A stretch of DNA of 53,142 nt from Dietzia sp. NCCP-2495 (GTDB lineage Bacteria; Actinomycetota; Actinomycetes; Mycobacteriales; Mycobacteriaceae). A program made the translations under genes and the position numbers. The stretch covers positions 1 to 53,142 of the forward strand of contig NZ_BRVN01000020.1 of assembly GCF_026011735.1 (NCBI RefSeq), read 5' to 3'. The number at the start of each line of letters is the position of its first letter. Positions within the stretch are counted from its first letter, which is position 1. Of this stretch, positions 1-6,250 are shown piece after piece. Below the pieces are notes generated by a model. That model had not been told where the DNA came from, ran no database searches, and saw only the letters and a program-made list of their open reading frames with translations.

Positions 1-2
1 AT

Positions 3-632
3 GTGGTCGGCCCCGAGGTTGGTAAGGACGACATTTTCTACTACGTGTACGGCCAACTCCATGACCCGCATTACCGGATCGGCTACGCGGCAGATTTGAA
101 GAAGATGCTGCCGCACATTCCGACGCCAGAGACCCAGGAACGATTCGAGACGGTCACTCGCGTGGGTAGGTGGCTTGCTGACCTCCACACTGGCTACGAG
201 AAAGTCGAGCTGTATCCCCTGAAGGTCGAACTTAAAAAGGGCGTCTCGGCGGAGGATCGTGAGACGTGGCGGGTGTCGAAGATGAAGTGGGCCCGCGTCC
301 GAGATGACGAGACGGGCAAGCTCGTCAATGACCCGACCACCATCATCTACAACCCGAAGGTGACCATCACGGGCATCCCGATAGAGGCCGACGACTACAT
401 GCTCGGCTCGCGCTCCGCCCTCGGTTGGATCATCGACCGGTGGCAGGTCAAGACCGACAAGGCCTCCGGCATCGTCAACGATCCTAATGACTGGTGCGAC
501 GAGGTGGGAGACCCGCAGTACATCGTCGAGCTGATCAAGAAGGTCACTACCGTGGCAGTGGAGACCAACAAGATTGTCGACGCGCTCGGCAGGGTCGACG
601 CTACCGGACCCAAGCAGTCCAGCGGTATGTGA
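3..632 (+). CDS. Type ISP restriction-modification enzyme, C-terminal fragment (5' end outside window)
   Basis: This is the C-terminal 209 codons of a much larger protein whose start lies upstream of the window; the reading frame is open to the left edge. The segment KDDIFYYVYGQLHDPHYR near residue 8 and the block TDKASGIVNDPNDW near residue 151 are the conserved pieces of the C-terminal specificity region of single-chain type ISP enzymes (LlaBIII type). Those enzymes join nuclease, helicase, adenine methyltransferase and target-recognition parts in one chain and cut unmethylated foreign DNA. Only the recognition part is visible here, so the catalytic parts cannot be checked. The next gene starts 6 bases after the stop, suggesting one transcript. 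It lies inside the integrated element. Confidence 0.85.
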   Translation: MVGPEVGKDDIFYYVYGQLHDPHYRIGYAADLKKMLPHIPTPETQERFETVTRVGRWLADLHTGYEKVELYPLKVELKKGVSAEDRETWRVSKMKWARVRDDETGKLVNDPTTIIYNPKVTITGIPIEADDYMLGSRSALGWIIDRWQVKTDKASGIVNDPNDWCDEVGDPQYIVELIKKVTTVAVETNKIVDALGRVDATGPKQSSGM

Positions 633-638
633 TTATAG

Positions 639-1856
639 GTGAGCTTCCTCTTCGACCACCCGCTGTACAAGCCGACGCCGGAGCTATTGCTCGGCTGGTC
701 CGACGACCAGATAGAACCAGTCGTCGAGGCATTGAGACAGGCTGCGACCTTTAAGAACGAGGAGATCAGACGCAGCGCCGCATCCATCTCGCGGTCGCTG
801 TTCTGCGCTCACTTCGTCTCGGGTAACGGTGTGCATTATCCCCGCGGGCGCGGCGCGTACAGCGTTCCGACCAGGTATAGGTCCGAGGGGAAGTACCGCA
901 CTTACTACTACGTCATTAACGCGATGGCAGGCCTTGATGAGGCGGGTCTCGCGAGGCTCTATACAGGCCGCTACGGCGGTGCTGGTGGGCAGGGGAGAGA
1001 GTCGGTGGCTGTTGCCACCCGCAAGCTGCTGGACCTTCTCGATGGGTTGGTAGATCCGGGAGAGCAGCGCGCTGGGCTGGGGTCTGTGGAGACGATCGTA
1101 TTGCGTGACTCGAAAGGTCTGCCACTCGACTACGAGGACTCCTCGGCTACCGAGGAAATGCGTGCTGATGTACGTGAGGTCAACCGATTACTTCGGAGCC
1201 AGGACATCCGGCTGGAGGGCGCTCGGCGACGAGTTCTGCCCGGACGCCGGATCTTCAACAAGTTTTTTGATCGAGGCGGACGGTTCTACTTTTTCGGGGA
1301 GTCCGTCCAGAACCTCTCACTTCGTGAGCGTATGAACTTGCGATGGCACGAGGGAGACAAAGTCCATCCGGTCGCCGAACTGGATTTCTCGGCGCTTCAC
1401 ATCACGATGGCGTTAACCAAGGCTGGTGTGCGCGTCCCCGATGGGGATCCGTATGAGATCGAGGGGTTCGATCGAGACGATGTGAAGCTTGCGGTGAACG
1501 TGCTCTTTAACGCAGCGAACTTCGGATCGGCAAGCCGTGCCATTGCGAAGGATCTTGGGGGAAGAGCCGTTGGTACTGACTTGGCCAGAAATCTCGTGGA
1601 GGCGGTGAGGGAAGCTCATCCGGACCTAGAGCCGTTCTTCGGATCAGACTCCGGAGCGAGGTTCCAGAGAGACGACTCGGACATCGCTATGGAGGTCATG
1701 CTTCAGACCTACAGTCGAACCGGTCGATGCCCCTTCCCGATTCACGACTCGTTTCTTGCCCCAGTGGGGGACCTTGAGGTGCTTGAGGACGTCATGCTCT
1801 CGGTAGGCGAGCGTTGGGGTCTTCCGCTACGAGTGAAGCGGGCCTCCGTCTCTTGA
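639..1856 (+). CDS. Compact protein with family A DNA polymerase-like palm and finger motifs
   Basis: A 405-aa protein from a GTG start 6 bases behind the restriction gene. Its C-terminal half carries a pattern like family A DNA polymerases, in the right order: motif A as ELDFSALHITMA with Asp249, an O-helix-like RDDVK (Arg279, Lys283, the R-x3-K spacing of motif B), a stretch around residues 344-355 resembling the helix before motif C, and motif C as IHDSF with His369-Asp370. Ser371 replaces the usual Glu of HDE. No 5' or 3' exonuclease domain is seen, and residues 1-200 are unrecognised. I infer a small nucleotide polymerase, or a catalytically altered relative, carried by the element. A role in defence with the restriction enzyme, or in element replication, is possible but not shown by the sequence. 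Confidence 0.55.
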   Translation: MSFLFDHPLYKPTPELLLGWSDDQIEPVVEALRQAATFKNEEIRRSAASISRSLFCAHFVSGNGVHYPRGRGAYSVPTRYRSEGKYRTYYYVINAMAGLDEAGLARLYTGRYGGAGGQGRESVAVATRKLLDLLDGLVDPGEQRAGLGSVETIVLRDSKGLPLDYEDSSATEEMRADVREVNRLLRSQDIRLEGARRRVLPGRRIFNKFFDRGGRFYFFGESVQNLSLRERMNLRWHEGDKVHPVAELDFSALHITMALTKAGVRVPDGDPYEIEGFDRDDVKLAVNVLFNAANFGSASRAIAKDLGGRAVGTDLARNLVEAVREAHPDLEPFFGSDSGARFQRDDSDIAMEVMLQTYSRTGRCPFPIHDSFLAPVGDLEVLEDVMLSVGERWGLPLRVKRASVS

Positions 1857-2410
1857 GTGGTCAAGCTGAGAGATCACCTCAGTGGTACTGTATCTCTTTT
1901 GTCAACCCCCCTCCTCTCCTATACCCGTTGTAGGACACAGCTCCTGAGCAGGCATTATTCATAGCAAACCGGGCCTCGAAGATGGGGCTCGTCCATTGGC
2001 GACTGGGGGACGGGTCGAGCCTCCGGTTCGGTGTGCATGAGCTTTAACGTGGCTTCTGTTCTGGACGTCCGCTAGCACGCGGGGCCCGCGGGATGGCCTG
2101 CTCGGCGTCTTGCCGACCGTAAGCCATCTCCGGTCGGCGACTTCTTAAGCTGTACCCGTCCGTGCCGTCGCCTGGTTCGCCCGTAGAGGCCCAAGCGGAG
2201 CTTCCCGGCAGGGGGAGGGGGAACAGGAGGGGGCGGGCGTCACGGGGCAAACTAGGACGAACCCACCGACGCTTGTGCAATGCGCGGCTTCCGTAAAGCG
2301 GTAGTCTCCCCGGCCACCAACGGCCGCTTCGGTCTGGCTGGGTCGGCGTGCCCGTCGGAGCGGCGGTCGGTGCTCTTGTCGTGGGGGCGGGCCTGAGAGG
2401 AACTTGGGAG
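1857..2410. other. Intergenic stretch without a convincing gene
   Basis: About 550 bases between the polymerase-like gene and the convergent phage-like gene. The open frames present are Pro/Arg/Ser-rich and look like chance frames of GC-rich DNA. A pyrimidine-rich run lies near 1895-1925. I see no RNA gene, clear terminator or insertion sequence. It may be decayed element DNA. Confidence 0.5.
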
Positions 2411-2950
2411 TCAGTAGCCGTCCTCGGTGCCCTTAAGGCGCTCGACGATCTCGGGCCAAAGTTCCTCGGGGACAGTCTCACGAACTGCTCTAATGACCTG
2501 GTCCATTTGCACCATGACGCGGGCGATCTCCATCCCATCCGAGGAGCTCGCCGCGGCCTCCTGGAGGTGAGCCGCGGCGCTAAGACCGGCCTGGATACTC
2601 ACGTCAGCCTTGTCGTCAACGAGGTTCTCGAATGCCTTGAGCATGACGGCCTCGAAGTAGGCAAGGGGAGTCAACGCCGTGCGGACCCCCTCCTCCAGGT
2701 CGAGCTGCTGCTCGCGAGCTCGCCGCTCAACGATCTCCCGGTAGGTAGCCCCCGCGACATGCTGAACGGGGAAGTGACGATCCGCGTGCCGCCTCACCGA
2801 GTCCTCCGAGATTGCCTCACCGCCTCCGATGGCGGCGCGGGCGATGGCGGCGAAACTCAAGCCCTTCGCGAGGAGAGAGTTCACCTTCTCCCGAGTCTTG
2901 TCGTCCCTGCATACCCGGCACCGGGGTTCGACTACCGCCGTGTCGTTCAT
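2411..2950 (-). CDS. Phage-like small DNA-binding protein (terminase small subunit-like or regulator)
   Basis: A 179-aa protein read leftward. I chose the ATG at 2950, preceded by GAAGGTGG, rather than in-frame starts further upstream that lack recognisable sequence. Near the N-terminus is a C-x2-C pair (Cys11, Cys14), then a helix-turn-helix-like segment (KGLSFAAIARAA) and a basic RRHADRHF motif, an arrangement common in short actinophage proteins annotated as small terminase or resistance-domain proteins. The rest is predicted helical and acidic. No large terminase, portal or capsid gene is in view, so this is either a remnant of a prophage or a regulator of a smaller element. Functional assignment is tentative. 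Confidence 0.5.
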   Translation of the reverse strand: MNDTAVVEPRCRVCRDDKTREKVNSLLAKGLSFAAIARAAIGGGEAISEDSVRRHADRHFPVQHVAGATYREIVERRAREQQLDLEEGVRTALTPLAYFEAVMLKAFENLVDDKADVSIQAGLSAAAHLQEAAASSSDGMEIARVMVQMDQVIRAVRETVPEELWPEIVERLKGTEDGY

Positions 2951-3120
2951 GGGCCACCTTCGGACTTGAGGAGGGATACCTGTGCAGCACTTGCACGCAC
3001 TTCGTCGCTCATCCATTCGGCTGCCGGGAGCGAGCGTTCCCATGGCGTCGGAGACCCCAGAGTTTGCCGTCGTGCCTCTGGTTGAGTTCTCCGGGTGGTC
3101 CGTGCGGAGCTTCGAGCGCT

Positions 3121-3161
3121 GTGGGCGGTGCCCACGTATTGCCCACGCATTGCCCACAATC
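3121..3161. repeat. Iteron-like 11-bp tandem repeats with adjoining inverted repeat
   Basis: Three end-to-end 11-base units start at 3129, 3140 and 3151. The first two are TGCCCACGTAT and TGCCCACGCAT; the third keeps TGCCCACA. The first unit also forms a 6-3-6 palindrome with GTGGGC at 3121-3126. One unit equals about one helical turn, so a protein could bind each copy on the same face. AT-richer DNA follows at 3177-3210. Candidates are an operator array, integrase arm sites or replication iterons. Confidence 0.5.
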
Positions 3162-3176
3162 TCCGGTCATCCGAGG

Positions 3177-3206
3177 TTATTGATTGTGAGCCGCGGAGAT
3201 TATAAA
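3177..3206 (+). promoter_or_regulatory. Putative promoter of the Ala-tRNA-like gene
   Basis: TTATTG at 3177-3182 and TATAAA at 3201-3206 are 18 bases apart, a good sigma-70-type pair in otherwise GC-rich DNA. Transcription would begin near 3213, about 20 bases ahead of the tRNA-like gene, suggesting that gene is or was expressed. Confidence 0.45.
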
Positions 3207-3234
3207 CGCAGGTAGAAAGCCTGTAAGTGCGTTA

Positions 3235-3310
3235 GGGGCTATAGCGCAGTTGGTAGCGCGTCTCGTTCGCATCGAGAAGGTCAGGGGTTCGATTCCCCTT
3301 AATTCCTCAA
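3235..3310 (+). tRNA. tRNA-Ala(CGC)-like gene with defective acceptor end
   Basis: The sequence folds as a class I tRNA: acceptor 3235-3241, D arm 3244-3259, anticodon stem TCTCG/CGAGA around loop TTCGCAT (anticodon CGC at 3268-3270, Ala), and a perfect T arm AGGGG/CCCCT. The 3' acceptor strand is TAATTCC, so G3-U70, the alanine identity pair, is kept, but 4-69 is G-U and 5-68 is a C-A mismatch. Discriminator 73 is T instead of A, and the end reads CAA, not CCA. It is inside the integrated element, so it may be an element-borne tRNA, a decaying copy, or a trace of another attachment site. Whether it is charged cannot be told from sequence. Confidence 0.65.
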
Positions 3311-3406
3311 CTCGGAACCCTCTTTGGCCTGCTACGGCGCAGCCGGAAGGGGTTCCTAGTACCTTGAGTTGCTGGGGGAGGGCACAGGCGGAAAGGGAGA
3401 GAAGCC

Positions 3407-3820
3407 GTGGGACCGAGACTGATCCGCGTCTACCACTACACATCGACCGATCACCTCCCTTACATCCTGAACGACGGGTTCCTCAAGACGGTCGAGTCGA
3501 ACATCAGCTTCAAGCGGGATCACGCCGGGCCGGACGTCGTGTGGTTGTCCAGCAACCCAGACCCGCAAGACGGCACCCTCGGCCTAGCCGGGAGCAGCGT
3601 TGACAAGCTAGCGGTGCGGTTCACCGTGGAGTTGCCCAAGCGCCTTGTGCACAAGTGGCAACCTTGGGCGCTGGCGCACGGTAGTTCCACCCAGACCATC
3701 GAGAGTTTGATCTCCGCCGGAGGCGGTGCGTCATCCTGGCGGGTCTACGAGCGCTCCGTCCCCAGCAGCGAGTGGGTCGAGGTCCTTAACCGGCGGACCG
3801 GCGAACTGTACGGGTTCTAG
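3407..3820 (+). CDS. Small phage-type protein with ADP-ribosyltransferase-like N-terminus
   Basis: A 137-aa protein from a GTG start behind a purine-rich GGGAGAG. It opens with VYHYTSTDHLPYILNDGFL (His10-Tyr11-Thr12), the pattern that starts DarT/DUF4433-like and other ADP-ribosyltransferase-fold proteins, where the His binds NAD. An SNISFKRDHAGPDVVWLS block follows near residues 31-48. Similar short proteins occur in phages and phage-like islands. No partner antitoxin is adjacent; the next 180 bases (3821-4001) hold no gene I can support. An NAD-using enzyme or toxin is possible, but the match is to a short motif only. Confidence 0.5.
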   Translation: MGPRLIRVYHYTSTDHLPYILNDGFLKTVESNISFKRDHAGPDVVWLSSNPDPQDGTLGLAGSSVDKLAVRFTVELPKRLVHKWQPWALAHGSSTQTIESLISAGGGASSWRVYERSVPSSEWVEVLNRRTGELYGF

Positions 3821-4001
3821 ATCGCGGGGGTGGTCTGCCCGGTCAGCGATTGCGATGGCCCGTTGCTCTGAGTCTCCCGGCTGTGGCGGGCGGAGCTGGG
3901 ACGCACTTGGCGGCACTCCATCCCTCCAGTCGCCTCCCAGGACCCCTACCTGTGTATGTCCTCGAGTTTGATTGCTGAGGTCTAGGTAGTCGGGTGCATC
4001 A

Positions 4002-4184
4002 TCACGAGGCCTCTTCGAACTTCGCGTCGATCCACGCTTCGACATCGGCTTCGCGCCAGTACAGACGGCCGCCGATCTTGGCGTGCCTCGGGGCGCTCCC
4101 GGTCTGGATCATCCAGCGAAACGCAGAAGGGCTCTTGCGTAGCAGTGGTGCGACTTCCTCGACGGTAAGCAAGCGGGGTGCCAT
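4002..4184 (-). CDS. Excisionase-like helix-turn-helix protein (AlpA/Xis type)
   Basis: A 60-aa protein. The ATG at 4184 is chosen because AGGAGAGG sits 7 bases ahead of it; a longer frame to 4211 would run into the palindrome. The sequence LLTVEEVAPLLRKSPSAF, then GSAPRHAKIGGRLYWREADVEAWI, is the winged-helix MerR/excisionase pattern: a helix-turn-helix, then a wing with a basic turn and the W-x-E-x-D-V-x-x-W signature. Such proteins bend attachment-site DNA and turn an integrase toward excision. It is divergent from the repressor-integrase pair, the standard control layout of actinobacterial integrative elements. Confidence 0.8.
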   Translation of the reverse strand: MAPRLLTVEEVAPLLRKSPSAFRWMIQTGSAPRHAKIGGRLYWREADVEAWIDAKFEEAS

Positions 4185-4204
4185 GGGTAGTCCTCTCCTG
4201 GGCT

Positions 4205-4267
4205 GCAACAACCTGTTGCTGTTAAGTACACACTAGACTAAACCACAAGATGTTGCAGTGCGCAACA
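4205..4267. promoter_or_regulatory. Two palindromes in the divergent excisionase/repressor control region
   Basis: Two inverted repeats share the half-site TGTTGC/GCAACA. The first is GCAACA-ACC-TGTTGC at 4205-4219, just upstream of the excisionase ribosome site. The second is TGTTGC-AGTGC-GCAACA at 4251-4267, over the first possible start codons of the repressor gene. A weak TAGACT at 4234-4239 lies between. These are the best operator candidates for the neighbouring repressor, which would then control both directions. Confidence 0.55.
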
Positions 4268-4924
4268 ATGTGTGGCAATCTGGCTCTCGTGACCACACCT
4301 GACACCAGCTCACACCAAACCCCAGACCTCGTTTTCGCCAAGACCGTCGAGCGCTTGCGTGAAGGCAACGGGTGGTCGCAGACGGAGTTGGCTCGGCGGA
4401 TGCAGGACAAGGGATTCGACGGTTTTCATCAGACGACGATCTCTAGGGTCGAGAAGGGGTCCAGGCCGGTTCGGATCGGGGAGGCCATCGCACTTGCGAA
4501 CATCTTCGAACGGTCCCTGGAGTGGATGTATACGCCGACGCCAGAGAAGTCCGATGTGGACTTCTACCGTGCAGCGCTCGACCGGCTGCGTGATCTTCGA
4601 GCCGATGCTGTGCAGGCTGGTGGGCGATTTTTCTGGGCTCAACACGATATTGAGAGCTTCGAGCAGAGATACGTGACAAAGCCCTTGTCGAGCGAGGCTC
4701 TTGCGCTGAGCGACGACTACTTGGACGTCCTGCGATGGGAACTGGATGACCTCATGAACGCAGTTCACCAGACGTATTCCTCGATCCAAAGTGAAGGGTC
4801 GTTGAAGCTCGTCAACGAGCGGTTGAATGAACTCTGGCCAATACAGAGCTCCCACAGCAAACGTCCGCGGCTTCGTTACGTCGGGAGCGCACACGACCGG
4901 GAGGCGCGTGTCGATGGTGCGTAA
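4250..4924 (+). CDS. XRE-family phage-type repressor
   Basis: The N-terminal part carries an HTH_XRE domain: LREGNGWSQTELARRMQDKG, then QTTISRVEKGSRPVRIGEA, the recognition-helix and ISRxExG signature of Cro/CI-type regulators. The remaining roughly 120 residues are helical, without a LexA-like protease motif, so control by self-cleavage is not indicated. The start is uncertain: ATG 4250, ATG 4268 or GTG 4289 all lack a good ribosome site. A leaderless message, or a start after the palindrome at 4251-4267, is possible. The stop overlaps the integrase start by 11 bases, so both are made from one transcript. I infer it keeps the element integrated. Confidence 0.8.
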   Translation: MLQCATMCGNLALVTTPDTSSHQTPDLVFAKTVERLREGNGWSQTELARRMQDKGFDGFHQTTISRVEKGSRPVRIGEAIALANIFERSLEWMYTPTPEKSDVDFYRAALDRLRDLRADAVQAGGRFFWAQHDIESFEQRYVTKPLSSEALALSDDYLDVLRWELDDLMNAVHQTYSSIQSEGSLKLVNERLNELWPIQSSHSKRPRLRYVGSAHDREARVDGA

Positions 4925-6092
4925 CAGACGTTCCGGCGTCGAAGACCTGTGGACCTCTAAGGCCACCGGTCAGCCCACCCGGCTACGCGGCAAGGGGATG
5001 CGCTGGCGGGCCCGCTATGTGGACGATGACGGCCGGGAAACGACTAAGCGGTTCGCCCGGAAGCGTGACGCCGAATCATGGTTGGACCAGACGACCGCGG
5101 ATCTCGTCACTGGCACCTATGTGCAGCCCGCGAAGAAGAAGGTCCTCGTCCAGGACCTCGCTGAGGGCTGGTACGGGACGAAGTCGGAGCTGAAGCCGAA
5201 GACGCTAGAAGGGTACCGGGGTCTGCTCGACACACTCGTCCTGCCAAAGTGGGGCGGCACCCCGGTCGGCGACGTCACTCACGAGGGCGTGCAGGCGTGG
5301 ATCTCGGAGATGCGCTCGAGCGGGGTGAGAGACACCGAGAAGGGCTTATCGCCGTCGCGGACGATCCAGGCCTATCAAGCGCTGCGTGGTGTTCTTGACT
5401 ACGCGGTGAAGCGCCGACATATCGCGGTGAACCCTGCCTTGGGCGTCGAACTCCCGCGGAAGGTGGCCGTGGAGCGCCGATACTTGACGCACCGCCAGGT
5501 GGAGGATCTCGCGGCGAAGATGGGAGAGTGGCGGCTCCTCACCCTCGTGCTGGCGTACACCGGCCTGCGCTGGGGAGAGGCCGTCGCGCTGCGGGCCAGA
5601 CGTGTCGATCTGGATCGTGGCCGGATCGAGGTCTCCGAATCGGTCACGAGGGTGGGCCGGGAACTGGTGGTCGGCCCACCCAAGTCTCACGCTCACAGGT
5701 CGGTGCCGGTGCCCGCGTTCCTCGTCGAGGAACTCCGGCCACTCATCGAGGAGCTGGACGAGGACGAGCTGGTCTTTGAGTCGCCCATAGGCGGGTATCT
5801 GACGTCGTGGACGTACCGCTCGAAGTTCGACGGTGCGCGGCCGTACAAGGAGATGACACCGCACGATCTGCGGCATACAGCGGCATCTCTGGCGATCCAG
5901 GCGGGGGCGAACATCAAGGCCGTTCAGCGGATGCTAGGCCATGCCTCGGCGACCCTGACGTTGGACCGCTATGGGCACCTGTTCGACGACGATCTGGACC
6001 ATCTCGCGGCGAACCTCAGTGAGTCTCGTGCGTACTCTCTGCGTACCGAGGGGGAGAAGCGGAAGGTCGTCCCGATCAGAAAGACGGTCTGA
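4914..6092 (+). CDS. Tyrosine recombinase (integrase) of the element
   Basis: A 392-aa phage-type integrase. The ATG at 4914 is chosen over an earlier in-frame ATG because GGGAGG stands about 8 bases ahead and the protein then begins at the conserved arm-binding region. The N-terminal part (RWRARYVDDDGRETTKRF) is the AP2-like arm-binding domain, followed by a SAM-like core-binding domain and the catalytic domain. Catalytic residues are seen in TGLRWGE (Arg), HDLRHTA (His-x-x-Arg), LGHAS (His) and DRYGH (nucleophile Tyr). Its stop is 12 bases from the 3' end of the downstream tRNA, the typical layout for integration into a tRNA 3' half. It looks intact. Confidence 0.93.
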   Translation: MVRNRRSGVEDLWTSKATGQPTRLRGKGMRWRARYVDDDGRETTKRFARKRDAESWLDQTTADLVTGTYVQPAKKKVLVQDLAEGWYGTKSELKPKTLEGYRGLLDTLVLPKWGGTPVGDVTHEGVQAWISEMRSSGVRDTEKGLSPSRTIQAYQALRGVLDYAVKRRHIAVNPALGVELPRKVAVERRYLTHRQVEDLAAKMGEWRLLTLVLAYTGLRWGEAVALRARRVDLDRGRIEVSESVTRVGRELVVGPPKSHAHRSVPVPAFLVEELRPLIEELDEDELVFESPIGGYLTSWTYRSKFDGARPYKEMTPHDLRHTAASLAIQAGANIKAVQRMLGHASATLTLDRYGHLFDDDLDHLAANLSESRAYSLRTEGEKRKVVPIRKTV

Positions 6093-6104
6093 ACTGCTCT
6101 AACG

Positions 6105-6181
6105 TGGTGCCCCCGGTCGGACTCGAACCGACACTGGACGGGTTTTGAATCCGTTGCCTCTGCCAATTGGGCTACGGGGGC
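6105..6181 (-). tRNA. tRNA with Leu(CAA) anticodon and short variable loop; likely attachment site
   Basis: Read on the minus strand from 6181, it folds as acceptor GCCCCCG/CGGGGGC, a D arm closed by GCC/GGC, anticodon stem ACGGA/CCCGT around loop TTCAAAA (anticodon CAA at 6145-6147), variable loop CCAGT, T arm GTCGG/CCGAC, discriminator A and an encoded CCA at 6105-6107. CAA reads the Leu codon UUG, but tRNA-Leu normally has a long variable arm and this one has five bases. The bottom pair of the anticodon stem, A31 with C39, is mismatched. The element joins at the 3' end, so the 3' half may come from the element. Confidence 0.85.
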
Positions 6182-6235
6182 GAGTGCCGATGAAGTCTAA
6201 CCCACGACCGGCGAGCGCTTGTCAGACGGCACACC

Positions 6236-6250
6236 TAGAGTGTCCGTGTG
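6236..6250 (+). promoter_or_regulatory. Possible -10 element for a leaderless polA message
   Basis: TAGAGT at 6236-6241 ends six bases before the GTG start of polA, and no ribosome-binding sequence is present. Transcription starting at the start codon, common in this order, would fit. No good -35 hexamer is seen at standard spacing. Confidence 0.35.

Noticed and set aside
2044-2538. 164-codon leftward frame overlapping the phage-like gene
   Set aside because: Pro/Arg/Ser-rich with no motif, and it overlaps the better-supported 2411-2950 gene in another frame.
2348-3085. 245-codon rightward frame with a seemingly ordinary composition
   Set aside because: Antisense shadow of the Cys-x2-Cys DNA-binding protein, which has a ribosome site and recognisable motifs.
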